64,000 nt of DNA from Flagellimonas zhangzhouensis (lineage in GTDB: Bacteria; Bacteroidota; Bacteroidia; Flavobacteriales; Flavobacteriaceae), in assembly GCF_900102925.1 (NCBI RefSeq), contig NZ_FNKI01000002.1, forward strand, positions 1,364,001 to 1,428,000, in the 5' to 3' direction. Shown piece after piece: positions 43,656 through 51,839 of this stretch. The first letter of the stretch is position 1. The number at the start of each line of letters is the position of its first letter. A program made the translations under genes and the position numbers. The notes under the pieces are model-generated. The model was given only the letters and a program-made list of their open reading frames with translations, made no database searches and had not been told where the DNA came from.

Positions 43656-45547
43656 TGCGAAAAGAGACAACTTCCATTTTAAGGGGATTTTGGGGTCATG
43701 ATGATTTTCGGGGCTCCCAAAAAAACATCATCGATACTGTTTTATCGGGCAAGGATGTATTGGCTTTAATGCCCACAGGTGGAGGCAAATCCATTTGCTA
43801 CCAAGTGCCTGCTTTGGTGAACGAAGGTATTTGCATTGTGGTCTCTCCTTTGGTTGCCTTGATCCAAGATCAAGTAAGTCAACTTAAAAAGCGAGGAATA
43901 AAAGCTGTTGCCCTTACAGGTGGCATTTCTGTTGAAGAACTCAGCAACCGATTGGACAATTGCCTTTATGGCAATTATAAATTCCTATACCTCTCAACAG
44001 AGCGATTACAACAAAGTATGGTTCAGGAGCGCATTCAACAAATGAATGTGAACCTTATTGCGATTGATGAAGCGCATTGTATATCGCAATGGGGCAACGA
44101 TTTTAGACCTGCCTATCTGGGCTGTTCCATTTTGCGGGAACTAATACCAGAAACACCCATCATCGCACTGACAGCCACAGCAACACCAAGGGTAATCGAA
44201 GATATTTTAGAAAACCTGAACCTAGAACAGGCTTCGGTTTTTAAGGATTCTTTTTTACGCTCCAATATTATATTTAAGGTAAAACATACCGAGGACAAAC
44301 TTTATCAGCTTAAAAAATACCTAACTAAAATAGACGGAAGTGGAATTGTGTATGTCCGCTCCAGAAAAGCATCCATTACCATCGCCAACTATTTGAATGA
44401 AAATGGTTATTCTGCCTCCTTTTTTCATGGGGGAATTCCAAAATCAGAAAAAGAGAAAAAACTGAATGAATGGTTAGTCGGAAAAGTACGGGTCATGGTC
44501 GCCACAAATGCCTTTGGAATGGGCGTGGACAAACCTGATGTTCGTTTGGTGGTGCACTATCAAATTGCGGATAGTCTGGAAAGTTATTTTCAGGAAGCTG
44601 GAAGAGCCGGAAGGGATGGAAAATCCTCCACAGCGATTATTTTAACCTCAAAAGAGGATGAGGAACGGGCCAAACAACAATTTTTATCGGCCTTGCCCGA
44701 TGTCAATTTTGTAAAAACCGTCTATTCCAAACTCAACAATCACTTTCAAATTTCGTACGGTGAATTGGTTTCTGAACCATTGGCTTTTAAGTTCAATGAG
44801 TTTTGTCAGCACTACAACTTTAATCCCAACATGGCTTTTAATGCCCTTCGGATGTTGGACCAAAATTCAGTGTTATCCCTTTCCGAAAACTTTAAGGAGA
44901 AAACTACCCTACAATTTGTGGTGTCCAAAGCTGTTATATTCGATTATTTGGATAAAAACCGTAAAACAGCACCGATAATTCAGACCATATTGCGCACCTA
45001 TGGCGGAATTATGGAATACGAAACTAAAATCAGTCTGGATTTACTTTCGAAAAAAACTGGCGAAAGCGAGGCTAAGCTCAAAAAAATAATGGAGCAATTG
45101 TTGGCTGATGGGATGGTGGAGTATCAAAACAACACCAGCGACCTTGAAATTACTTTTTTGGTTCCCCGTGAAGATGACCATACCATTAATCCCTTCGCAA
45201 ATAAAATTAAGGAACTCAATGCCGTGAAACAGAACAATATGGCTGCGATGTTGGGCTACATCAAAAATAAAAAGGTGTGCCGCAACGTGTATTTGTTGAA
45301 TTATTTCGGAGAAAAAAATGCAGAAAAGTGTGGCACCTGCGATATTTGCACAAAAAAGAGCAAGCTTGTCTCTCCCCACGAACTGGAGCAACGCATATTG
45401 GAATTGCTGGACCTAGGCCCACATTCCTCCCGCAAGTTGGAAAAAGTTACTGGTGCGAATGAAAAGGATTTGCTTAAAACATTGCAACGTCTTCTGGAAG
45501 ATGAAGTGGTTGCTTTAAATTTTAAAAATGAGTACATCAAAAAATAA
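43655..45547 (+). CDS. recQ: ATP-dependent DNA helicase RecQ
   Basis: The 630-residue 3'-5' helicase acts in recombinational repair. Motifs in order: motif 0 FWGHDDFRGSQKNII, Walker A MPTGGGKSICYQVPAL, DEAHCISQWGNDFRP (DEAH and the aromatic-rich loop), SAT-like TATATP, then GRAGRDGKSS in the second RecA domain. The zinc-binding region has CRNVYLLNYFGE and CGTCDIC. The C-terminal part is a winged helix with a short tail and I see no clear HRDC domain. The start is a GTG overlapping the previous stop codon. It overlaps fmt by 20 bp. Confidence 0.95.
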   Translation: MRKETTSILRGFWGHDDFRGSQKNIIDTVLSGKDVLALMPTGGGKSICYQVPALVNEGICIVVSPLVALIQDQVSQLKKRGIKAVALTGGISVEELSNRLDNCLYGNYKFLYLSTERLQQSMVQERIQQMNVNLIAIDEAHCISQWGNDFRPAYLGCSILRELIPETPIIALTATATPRVIEDILENLNLEQASVFKDSFLRSNIIFKVKHTEDKLYQLKKYLTKIDGSGIVYVRSRKASITIANYLNENGYSASFFHGGIPKSEKEKKLNEWLVGKVRVMVATNAFGMGVDKPDVRLVVHYQIADSLESYFQEAGRAGRDGKSSTAIILTSKEDEERAKQQFLSALPDVNFVKTVYSKLNNHFQISYGELVSEPLAFKFNEFCQHYNFNPNMAFNALRMLDQNSVLSLSENFKEKTTLQFVVSKAVIFDYLDKNRKTAPIIQTILRTYGGIMEYETKISLDLLSKKTGESEAKLKKIMEQLLADGMVEYQNNTSDLEITFLVPREDDHTINPFANKIKELNAVKQNNMAAMLGYIKNKKVCRNVYLLNYFGEKNAEKCGTCDICTKKSKLVSPHELEQRILELLDLGPHSSRKLEKVTGANEKDLLKTLQRLLEDEVVALNFKNEYIKK

Positions 45548-46490
45548 CCCCCTTCGTATTGTATTTATGGGCACCCCCGATTTTGCTGTGGGGACCTTGG
45601 ATCAACTTTTAAAAGCCGACTTTAATGTGGTTGGGGTCATTACTGCCCCAGACAGACCTGCTGGTCGTGGTAGAAAGGTTCAAGAATCGGCAGTAAAACA
45701 ATTTTCTGTTGCTCATAATTTAAAGGTATTGCAGCCCACCAATTTAAAGGATGAGGACTTCTTGGAGGAATTGAAAAGTCTTGAGGCCAATCTTCAGGTT
45801 GTGGTTGCCTTTAGAATGTTACCCAAAGCTGTTTGGCAAATGCCAACATATGGCACCTTTAACCTTCATGCTTCCCTCCTGCCCCAATATCGTGGAGCAG
45901 CTCCTATAAATTGGGCCATTATAAATGGTGAAACGGAAACTGGAGTAACCACCTTTTTTATTGATGAGAAAATAGATACTGGAAATATTATCCTTCAAAA
46001 AACAGAAAAGATACTTCCCGAGGATAATGTGGGATCCTTGCACGATAAATTAATGGCTATCGGAGGTGAGTTGGTCGTAGAAACTTGCCAACAGATTGAA
46101 GCTGGAACAGTAATTCGAAAAGTACAACAGGAAAGTTCGGAATTAAAGGCAGCGCCAAAAATTCATAAAGAAACCTGCAAAATTGATTGGAACACAAGCT
46201 TGGAACAGATTCAAAACCATATTCGTGGGTTGAGCCCATACCCTGGTGCTTGGACTACCATGATCAATGGGGATAAAGAAGAACAAATCAAGATATTTTC
46301 TACAGAAATAGAGCTTACAGAGCACAACTACAACATTGGAACACTGGTGTTGGAGAAAAAATCACTTAAAGTTGCAGTGAAAAATGGCTTCATTATATTA
46401 TTGGAACTTCAGTTACCTGGTAAACGTAGAATGAAGGTAGGTGATATTCTAAATGGCCTAAATTTGGAAAATGAAGCCCATCTTCGCTAA
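45528..46490 (+). CDS. fmt: methionyl-tRNA formyltransferase
   Basis: The 320-residue enzyme formylates initiator Met-tRNA using 10-formyl-THF. The N-terminal Rossmann domain begins RIVFMGTPDFAVGTLDQLL (about 8-26). The formyl-THF site shows NLHASLLPQYRGAAPINWAI (Asn and His catalytic) with GVTTFFIDEKIDTG after it. The C-terminal OB-like domain (about 205-315) contains IRGLSPYPGAW and the basic LPGKRRMKVGDILNG. It overlaps recQ by 20 bp and ends the operon. Confidence 0.96.
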   Translation: MSTSKNNPLRIVFMGTPDFAVGTLDQLLKADFNVVGVITAPDRPAGRGRKVQESAVKQFSVAHNLKVLQPTNLKDEDFLEELKSLEANLQVVVAFRMLPKAVWQMPTYGTFNLHASLLPQYRGAAPINWAIINGETETGVTTFFIDEKIDTGNIILQKTEKILPEDNVGSLHDKLMAIGGELVVETCQQIEAGTVIRKVQQESSELKAAPKIHKETCKIDWNTSLEQIQNHIRGLSPYPGAWTTMINGDKEEQIKIFSTEIELTEHNYNIGTLVLEKKSLKVAVKNGFIILLELQLPGKRRMKVGDILNGLNLENEAHLR

Positions 46491-46512
46491 ACCCTTGCTA
46501 GGCTTGGGCTAG

Positions 46513-46614
46513 CTAAAACTTGTCGTTTTTTTCCCACTTTATCAACAAACGTTTCAAGTTATCAACAAAAAGCTCTATTTCCCTTGGTTTTACTTGCGTT
46601 ACTGGAGAATCCAT
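46513..46614 (-). CDS. possible 33-residue protein
   Basis: On the minus strand ATG to TAG encodes 33 residues with a mixed amphipathic helix (REIELFVDNLKRLLIKWEKN). The composition is unlike random AT-rich DNA, and the frame explains the two TTATCAACA copies seen on the plus strand. A -7-like TAATTTTA lies upstream on the minus strand. Its 5' end overlaps the HU promoter. No family is recognised; it may be spurious. Confidence 0.35.
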   Translation of the reverse strand: MDSPVTQVKPREIELFVDNLKRLLIKWEKNDKF

Positions 46615-46623
46615 ATAAATTTG
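46594..46623 (+). promoter_or_regulatory. promoter of the HU gene
   Basis: TTG (46594-46596), a 19-bp spacer and TAAATTTG (46616-46623) match the Bacteroidota consensus. The ATG is 44 bp further on. Confidence 0.68.
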
Positions 46624-46667
46624 TTTAGCATTAAAATTATATTAACAACAATTAATTTAATTCCATT

Positions 46668-46940
46668 ATGAACAAAACAGAATTAATCGATGCTATGGCA
46701 GCTGATGCTGGCATCACTAAAGCAGCAGCAAAAAAAGCATTGGAATCTTTCTTGGGAAATGTAGAAGGAACTCTTAAAAAAGGAGACAGAATTTCTTTGG
46801 TAGGTTTCGGATCTTGGTCAGTTTCTAAAAGAAGCGCTAGAGAAGGTAGAAACCCTCAAACTGGTCAAACCATCAAGATTGCAGCTAAGAACGTAGTAAA
46901 GTTCAAAGCAGGAGCAGAATTGAGCGGTGCAGTAAACTAA
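46668..46940 (+). CDS. HU family DNA-binding protein
   Basis: The 90-residue nucleoid protein binds and bends DNA as a dimer. It has the N-terminal helices MNKTELIDAMAADAGITKAA, the GFGSWSVSKRSAREGRNPQ signature (about 46-64) with the intercalating Pro region, and the C-terminal helix. It is monocistronic with its own promoter and terminator and uses strongly preferred codons, in line with high expression. Confidence 0.97.
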   Translation: MNKTELIDAMAADAGITKAAAKKALESFLGNVEGTLKKGDRISLVGFGSWSVSKRSAREGRNPQTGQTIKIAAKNVVKFKAGAELSGAVN

Positions 46941-46962
46941 TCAATTTTTTATTTAATATATG

Positions 46963-46990
46963 AAAGCACTCCTTTTAGGGGTGCTTTTTT
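46963..46990 (+). terminator. intrinsic terminator of the HU gene
   Basis: The stem AAAGCACTCC/GGGGTGCTTT (one G-U) is followed by T6, 22 bp after the stop. Confidence 0.9.
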
Positions 46991-47063
46991 AGTTGAAATA
47001 GGTACTTCTTTTTTTGCAAATATTGATTATTATGTTAAATTTAAGAACACGAATCCTATAACT

Positions 47064-47624
47064 ATGGTGAGTTACGAGCCTAAAAAGGGAAATTTGCTTG
47101 TTGCGGAGCCTTCGCTTACCGGAGATGTTTCCTTTAATAGATCTGTGGTTCTCATTGCAGAGCACAACCATGAAGGTTCAGTGGGTTTTATATTAAATAA
47201 ACCCTTGGATTATACCATTTGTGATTTGGTTTCTGAAATCACAATTCCATTTCAAGTATTTAACGGCGGCCCTGTTGAGCAGGACAATCTTTACTTTATT
47301 CATAAAGTGCCTCACTTGATTGAAAACAGTATTGAAATATCTGATGGTATCTTTTGGGGCGGCAATTTTGATAAAACCGTAGAACTTATCAATGGAGGTA
47401 CCATTTCACAACAGGATATACGATTCTTTTTAGGGTATTCAGGATGGGGTTCCCAGCAGTTAGACCAGGAACTATCCTCCAAATCGTGGGTAGTGGTGCA
47501 AAATGAATATGAAAGCAGTATCCTAGAAAAATCTGCCATTGCATTTTGGAAAGAAAAAATGGTGGAACTGGGAGGTGATTATCTGCTTTGGTCCAATGCC
47601 CCCGAAAATCCTTCGCTTAATTAG
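47064..47624 (+). CDS. YqgE/AlgH family protein
   Basis: The 186-residue protein of the UPF0301/YqgE-AlgH family has the N-terminal PKKGNLLVAEPSLTGDVSF and the family core HEGSVGFILNKPLDY (about 32-46), GGPVEQDNLYFIH (about 71-83) and FLGYSGWGSQQLDQEL (about 120-135). The biochemical function is not known; AlgH affects alginate production in Pseudomonas. Its 3' end overlaps the convergent aminotransferase gene by 8 bp. Confidence 0.93.
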   Translation: MVSYEPKKGNLLVAEPSLTGDVSFNRSVVLIAEHNHEGSVGFILNKPLDYTICDLVSEITIPFQVFNGGPVEQDNLYFIHKVPHLIENSIEISDGIFWGGNFDKTVELINGGTISQQDIRFFLGYSGWGSQQLDQELSSKSWVVVQNEYESSILEKSAIAFWKEKMVELGGDYLLWSNAPENPSLN

Positions 47625-48471
47625 CCTGTGAAATTCTAGCTTTCGCATTCAATTTACCGACCAAGCTTTTGGCAACGGTATTTCCGAATACTTTTTTCCT
47701 GTATTTACTTATGGATTGAATTCCCATGATGGTATTGGTAATGAACAACTCATCCGATTTCTGCAGTTCAAATGGAGATATGGATGCCTCCTGCAGTTCT
47801 AAACCCTCAGTGGCTTCGATAATTTCCATCAACTTTTTACGAATAATACCATCCAAACAACCATCGCTTAAAGGTGGGGTTTTAATTACATTATCTTTTA
47901 CCAAAAATAAGTTTCCGTTTATGGACTCCACCACTTGTTTTTCGTTGTTGACCAATAAACAATTAGAATAACCATTTTCCTTGGCAAAGACACTAGCCAC
48001 TACATGTAAAACTTTATTGGAAGTTTTAAGAGTGCTCAACATGTCTTTGTTTACATAGAAATCCTTAAAAAGCTCTACTTCATAATCACCATCTTCCAAA
48101 ATATAAAATGGTGAGTCCAGAGCTGAGGTTTCAATTACATAGGACACATTATTGGTCTCTGGGGTATACAATCCCCCATCATTCCTAAATACAGTCAATC
48201 TAATTCTAACCGAATTATCTCCCAAGGCGTTGGCTTCGATAGTTTTCTTGATTTCTTCTTCCAAGAATTCCAACGTAAATTCCATAGGAATCTCCATACG
48301 AAGAATTCGCATGGATGCCATCAACCTAAAATAATGGTCCTCCCAAAAAAATACAGTTCCATTTACACAACGAACTGTCTCAAAAAGGGCATCGCCATAT
48401 TTAAGTCCTCTGTTGTTGGCAGTTAATAGCGTTGAATCTTCAGCAAAAAGTGCTCCGTTAAAATTAACCAT
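47617..48471 (-). CDS. PLP class IV aminotransferase
   Basis: The 284-residue fold-type IV PLP enzyme (branched-chain aminotransferase or aminodeoxychorismate lyase group) starts VNFNGALFAED, then GLKYGDALFETVR (about 24-36). The PLP Lys lies in TLKTSNKV (about 152-159), and VVESINGNLFLV holds the conserved Glu and Asn. PabC is common in Bacteroidota genomes, but BCAT or D-amino acid aminotransferase activity cannot be excluded. It lies 55 bp downstream of the START-like gene. Confidence 0.88.
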   Translation of the reverse strand: MVNFNGALFAEDSTLLTANNRGLKYGDALFETVRCVNGTVFFWEDHYFRLMASMRILRMEIPMEFTLEFLEEEIKKTIEANALGDNSVRIRLTVFRNDGGLYTPETNNVSYVIETSALDSPFYILEDGDYEVELFKDFYVNKDMLSTLKTSNKVLHVVASVFAKENGYSNCLLVNNEKQVVESINGNLFLVKDNVIKTPPLSDGCLDGIIRKKLMEIIEATEGLELQEASISPFELQKSDELFITNTIMGIQSISKYRKKVFGNTVAKSLVGKLNAKARISQAN

Positions 48472-48525
48472 GAAAAAGTCCCGATTTTTTAGCGGGACAA
48501 AGATACAGCTTACTGGAGAATTGGT

Positions 48526-48909
48526 TTAGGTGGAACCCAAAACCTGTTTTAAATCGGATACTTGGTTTTCCCAAAGCATTTTAGCTTCGTCCACCTCGTC
48601 ATCTTCAGCAAAATCCGTTATAAATAGAGATACATCTTTGGTTATTTCGTCTACGATAATGCGCATTTCAAAAAATGAACCGTCCTCATTTTCCTCCCAA
48701 GCAAATTTTACGAATTCCTCGCTTTTTCTTTTCAACATTTTGGCCTTTTCTTCGGCCCCGTCCCAAATAAAAGTAAACATTTCACCGCGTGAATTCACAT
48801 TATCGGCGTACCATTCTGACAAGCCTGATGGGGTGGCAATATAATTGTATAGCAACTGAGGTGAAGCATGGATTACAAACTCCAGTTCAAATTTAGTCTT
48901 ATCACTCAT
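48526..48909 (-). CDS. START-like domain protein
   Basis: The 127-residue SRPBCC/AHSA1-like protein starts MSDKTKFELEFVIHASPQLL and has the family's PSGLSEWYADNVN and an acidic C-terminal helix (ITDFAEDDEVDEAKMLWENQ). The open frame runs 44 codons further upstream, but that part would be hydrophobic and overlap the tRNA-Met promoter on the other strand, so the ATG at 48909 is used. It is a conserved flavobacterial protein with unknown ligand. Confidence 0.87.
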   Translation of the reverse strand: MSDKTKFELEFVIHASPQLLYNYIATPSGLSEWYADNVNSRGEMFTFIWDGAEEKAKMLKRKSEEFVKFAWEENEDGSFFEMRIIVDEITKDVSLFITDFAEDDEVDEAKMLWENQVSDLKQVLGST

Positions 48910-48995
48910 GTTAGCGTTCTTTAATTCCTTTTCGACATTTGATATAATTTGGGAAGATAAAAAAATAAATATCAAATAATAAATTAATAATGAAT

Positions 48996-49027
48996 TTTGA
49001 TTCAGCGAAAATTTAAACATATATTTG
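48996..49027 (+). promoter_or_regulatory. promoter of tRNA-Met
   Basis: TTTG (48996-48999), a 20-bp spacer and TATATTTG (49020-49027) match the consensus exactly. The tRNA starts 21 bp downstream. Confidence 0.8.
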
Positions 49028-49048
49028 CACCCGCTTAGCAAAAATCAT

Positions 49049-49122
49049 GGCGAGGTAGCTCAGCTGGTTAGAGCGTCGGATTCATAACCCGGAGGCCGAG
49101 GGTTCAAGTCCCTCTCTCGCTA
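49049..49122 (+). tRNA. tRNA-Met (CAT)
   Basis: A 74-nt cloverleaf: D arm GCTCAGCTGGTTAGAGC, anticodon loop TTCATAA with CAT, and T arm GAGGG-TTCAAGT-CCCTC. The acceptor pairs GGCGAGG with TCTCGCT using G-U at both ends. It lacks the initiator-type unpaired C1-A72, so it is read as elongator Met, although the anticodon stem has GG opposite CCC as in initiators. A tRNA-Ile2 with lysidine is a remote alternative. CCA is not encoded. Confidence 0.93.
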
Positions 49123-49130
49123 CAAAAATC

Positions 49131-49167
49131 AAAGTCATTTAGCTGTTTTAGTTGAATGGCTTTTTTT
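49131..49167 (+). terminator. intrinsic terminator of tRNA-Met
   Basis: A 14-bp stem with wobbles, AAAGTCATTTAGCT/AGTTGAATGGCTTT, is followed by more T, 8 bp after the tRNA. Confidence 0.8.
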
Positions 49168-49656
49168 TGTGCCCGATATTTTCCCGATAATTTAAATGAC
49201 CATATGACTTCGACTTATTTAAAATATATAATTCAACACTCATTGTGATAATAAAAGCTATAAGATTTGACGGGGGTATACCAAAAATTAAAAAAGACCA
49301 GGCCCCTTTCCTATAGAGTTGTGAAGGCACTTAATTCTTTACGTGTGAATCGTTTTGATATTACAAAATAAACCTTAACAACTAGCCGTAATTAACCCAC
49401 CTTTTTATTGAACTTTCAGGCTATGGTTTTTGGATATGTATAGGAAGGCATAAATTATGGAATTCCAGACATCGATTAACCTAATAAACCCCTTCAATCA
49501 ACTAAGTTACCATTGCCAATGTTCTGGATTACAGAATATTAATTAAAATTCCCATCTATACATTTTGGTCAACAGTTCACACATAGCTCCACAATATTAA
49601 TTAGTAAAGTAGTATTTTATAAAGGTGTTGATTTATCCAATTTAAATTATCCAATT
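49168..49656. other. gene-poor AT-rich stretch downstream of tRNA-Met
   Basis: About 490 bp without a convincing gene. It contains CCCGATA twice (around 49174-49193) and a tandem TTATCCAATT repeat (49633-49642 and 49647-49656) that abuts the next ATG. No integrase fragment or clear attachment duplicate of the tRNA end was found. Confidence 0.5.
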
Positions 49657-50601
49657 ATGAAAACTAATCTTATCTCCGTAATTATTATTGGAATGATGCT
49701 TTTTAGTTCATACTCATGCAAAAACAAAAGGGAAGCAAAACCTGAAAAAGTGGTGGAAGTAGAATCTCCAAAATTGAAAAGCATAGAAGTTAATGACTAT
49801 ACCATCAATTATCTTGATATTGGGAAGGGAGAGCCTGTAGTTTTTGTTCATGGTGGTGTAGGTGATTATCGCACTTGGGAAGCTCAAACAGAAGTTTTTT
49901 CAGAAGATTATAGGGTAATTGCCATAAGTAGACGTTATGCACACCCAAACAAACAGGAAGCCAATGAAACTAACGATTATTCCGTAACTCAACATTCAAA
50001 TGACCTTACTCAATTTTTAAAAGCACTTAATTTAGGTCCCGTACATCTAGTTGGGCATTCTTATGGTGCTTTTACATCTTTAATGGCAGCATTAGAAAAT
50101 CCAGAATTAGTAAAAAGCCTCACACTTGGTGAACCACCAGTTGTGTCATTCTTGCAGTATACTTCTGATGGTGAAACTATAGGTAATGATTTTATTATGA
50201 ATGTGGTGATGCCTTCGGCTCAAGCCTTTAATAGTAATAATGATAAAAAAGCAGTTGAACTATTTATTGGAAGTATTTTAACTGATAGTCTCCATTTCTC
50301 GAAAGCAACTGAAAAGGAAAAGAAACTAATGATGGATAATGCGTTCGAACTTAAAGGTATTTTATTAACTGAAAATCCATATCCGCCATTAGTGTGTGAA
50401 GATTTAAATAAATTAAATAAACCTACCTTACTTATAAAGGGTGATAGGTCTCCTAAAGTTCTCACAGTTATTACTGACGAGTTATCAAAATGTATAGTTA
50501 ATAGCGAAGTAAAAGAATTATCAAATGCATCTCATGGTTTAGAATATCAAAATCCTAATGAGTTCAATAAAATTGTCCTTGAATTTATAGGTAAGCATTG
50601 A
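49657..50601 (+). CDS. alpha/beta hydrolase lipoprotein
   Basis: The 314-residue protein has a lipoprotein signal (IIIGMMLFSSYSC, Cys21) and a KREAKPEKVVEVE linker. The alpha/beta hydrolase fold shows the oxyanion region VVFVHGGVGDYRTWE (about 67-81), nucleophile elbow GHSYGA (Ser about 139), acid Asp in LIKGDRSP and His in ASHGLEY. Codon use is more AT-rich than in the housekeeping block to its left, consistent with accessory DNA. Substrate unknown. No partner gene is adjacent. Confidence 0.85.
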   Translation: MKTNLISVIIIGMMLFSSYSCKNKREAKPEKVVEVESPKLKSIEVNDYTINYLDIGKGEPVVFVHGGVGDYRTWEAQTEVFSEDYRVIAISRRYAHPNKQEANETNDYSVTQHSNDLTQFLKALNLGPVHLVGHSYGAFTSLMAALENPELVKSLTLGEPPVVSFLQYTSDGETIGNDFIMNVVMPSAQAFNSNNDKKAVELFIGSILTDSLHFSKATEKEKKLMMDNAFELKGILLTENPYPPLVCEDLNKLNKPTLLIKGDRSPKVLTVITDELSKCIVNSEVKELSNASHGLEYQNPNEFNKIVLEFIGKH

Positions 50602-50615
50602 TGTATAAAAGGCAG

Positions 50616-50718
50616 CTTGTAAAAACATGTAAAAGGAATAACGGCTGAATTAGGTGCGTCAGCGGAAAGTGATTGCACATTTTCCCATTACTGACGCTTA
50701 CATTTACACGTTACCGAA
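50616..50718. repeat. large imperfect inverted repeat between convergent accessory genes
   Basis: Inner arms GCGTCAG (50656-50662) and CTGACGC (50691-50697) are perfect; GGAAA/TTTCC lie inside them around a 12-nt loop. Outside, GTAAAAACATGTAAA and TTTACACGTTACC pair in part. The span is about 100 bp with little coding capacity. It could be a strong bidirectional terminator or a recombination-site-like element. It does not match the integron attC core consensus. Confidence 0.5.
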
Positions 50719-50761
50719 GTTCAGTTAAACGATAATAACCACCCCTTTAAAAGTGTAATCA

Positions 50762-51610
50762 TTAAAAAGTTAACAATTCCCCTTCCATATATTCTTCATC
50801 ACCAGTTAAATTACCCTCAATATCATAATAATACACAGTTCCATTTCCATTGATCAAGGTTCCTTTTTTCATTGGATTCCCCTTTCCGTCAAAACAAGAA
50901 ATCACCTCCATAAGCCTTTCCCTATTAAATAACTTGACCATGGATAATTGACCATTTTCATGATAATACTCCCATTCTCCATTCCTGCTGCCCGTTAGTG
51001 TGTTACCCTTGGCTTGTAATTTTCCGTCTTCATAAAAGAACTTCCATTCTCCCGACTCATATGCATCTTTAAAGTTCCCCGTAGAAATTAAACTTCCATT
51101 CATGTTATATTCTTTGTATAGACCTTCCCTACTGCCATCAACATAGGTTTCCAACTCATGTTGCTGTCCATTTTCATAAAAAGTCTTCCATTCTCCTTTC
51201 TTTTTACCATTATGGTAAGTTCCAACTTCTTTCAACTGTCCCGTTTCGTAGAATTTTTTCCAATTGCCATGCTCTTTTCCGTTTGCATAATTCCCCTCTT
51301 CCAATATTTGACCAGTTTCATCGTATCTAGCAAAAATTCCATGTTGCTCCCCATGCATATGATCTTTTACTTCTGCCAATCGCCCGTTTTCATGATATGA
51401 CTTCATTTCACCGTCTGGTTTGTCATCTACAACATTGACCATTACAGCCAATTGGCCATTTTTATGATAAGCTTTCCAAAGTCCTACATGCTTGCCATTC
51501 TTTATCATTCCAACTTCCTTCAATTCACCAGTATCGTAATAGGTTTTGGTTTCTTGTGCATGTAAAATTGAGCTTAAAACTAGAAAAAGGGTAATAGAAA
51601 GATGCTTCAT
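50762..51610 (-). CDS. secreted MORN/YwqK-like repeat protein
   Basis: The 282-residue protein has a signal peptide (1-18, ending ILHAQ) and about ten tandem repeats of roughly 23 residues. The core is G-x-W-x-x-F/Y-Y/H-E-N/D-G-Q/K-L (for example GLWKAYHKNGQLAVM, GNWKKFYETGQLKEVG, GEWKFFYEDGKLQAKG). Such proteins are annotated as YwqK-family antitoxins or MORN-repeat proteins; the repeats form beta hairpins. The signal peptide argues against an antitoxin role here, and no toxin gene is adjacent. It is probably periplasmic. Confidence 0.85.
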   Translation of the reverse strand: MKHLSITLFLVLSSILHAQETKTYYDTGELKEVGMIKNGKHVGLWKAYHKNGQLAVMVNVVDDKPDGEMKSYHENGRLAEVKDHMHGEQHGIFARYDETGQILEEGNYANGKEHGNWKKFYETGQLKEVGTYHNGKKKGEWKTFYENGQQHELETYVDGSREGLYKEYNMNGSLISTGNFKDAYESGEWKFFYEDGKLQAKGNTLTGSRNGEWEYYHENGQLSMVKLFNRERLMEVISCFDGKGNPMKKGTLINGNGTVYYYDIEGNLTGDEEYMEGELLTF

Positions 51611-51839
51611 TATTGACTAATTGATTGGTTTATTTAGTTGAGGTTAAGAATTGGTCTATTTAGGAACGATTAAAATACCAGTAAAGTATCCAGTACTGTT
51701 TGCCGAACTATACATTTTAGAATTTCATTCTCAGATTATTACATATCACCATTAAAATTCGTAACATAATTGTACATCACTTTTCCAATAAGTTATCCTA
51801 ATTACATAAAAACCATATCTTTAGAGAAACCAACCTCCA

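Noticed and set aside
46539-46569. Two TTATCAACA copies 20 bp apart, resembling DnaA boxes
   Set aside because: Each differs from the TTATNCACA consensus, and both are explained by codons for V-D-N and L-I-K in the small minus-strand frame 46513-46614. No origin features are nearby.
48910-49041. N-terminal extension of the START-like protein
   Set aside because: The extra 44 residues overlap the tRNA-Met promoter and are hydrophobic and unlike the family; the ATG at 48909 is the better start.
49148-49330. 60-residue minus-strand open frame after tRNA-Met
   Set aside because: It overlaps the tRNA terminator, has an irregular composition and no recognisable domain.
50616-50718. Integron attC site
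   Set aside because: The ends do not match RYYYAAC/GTTRRRY, and no integrase gene is in the window. Kept only as an inverted repeat.
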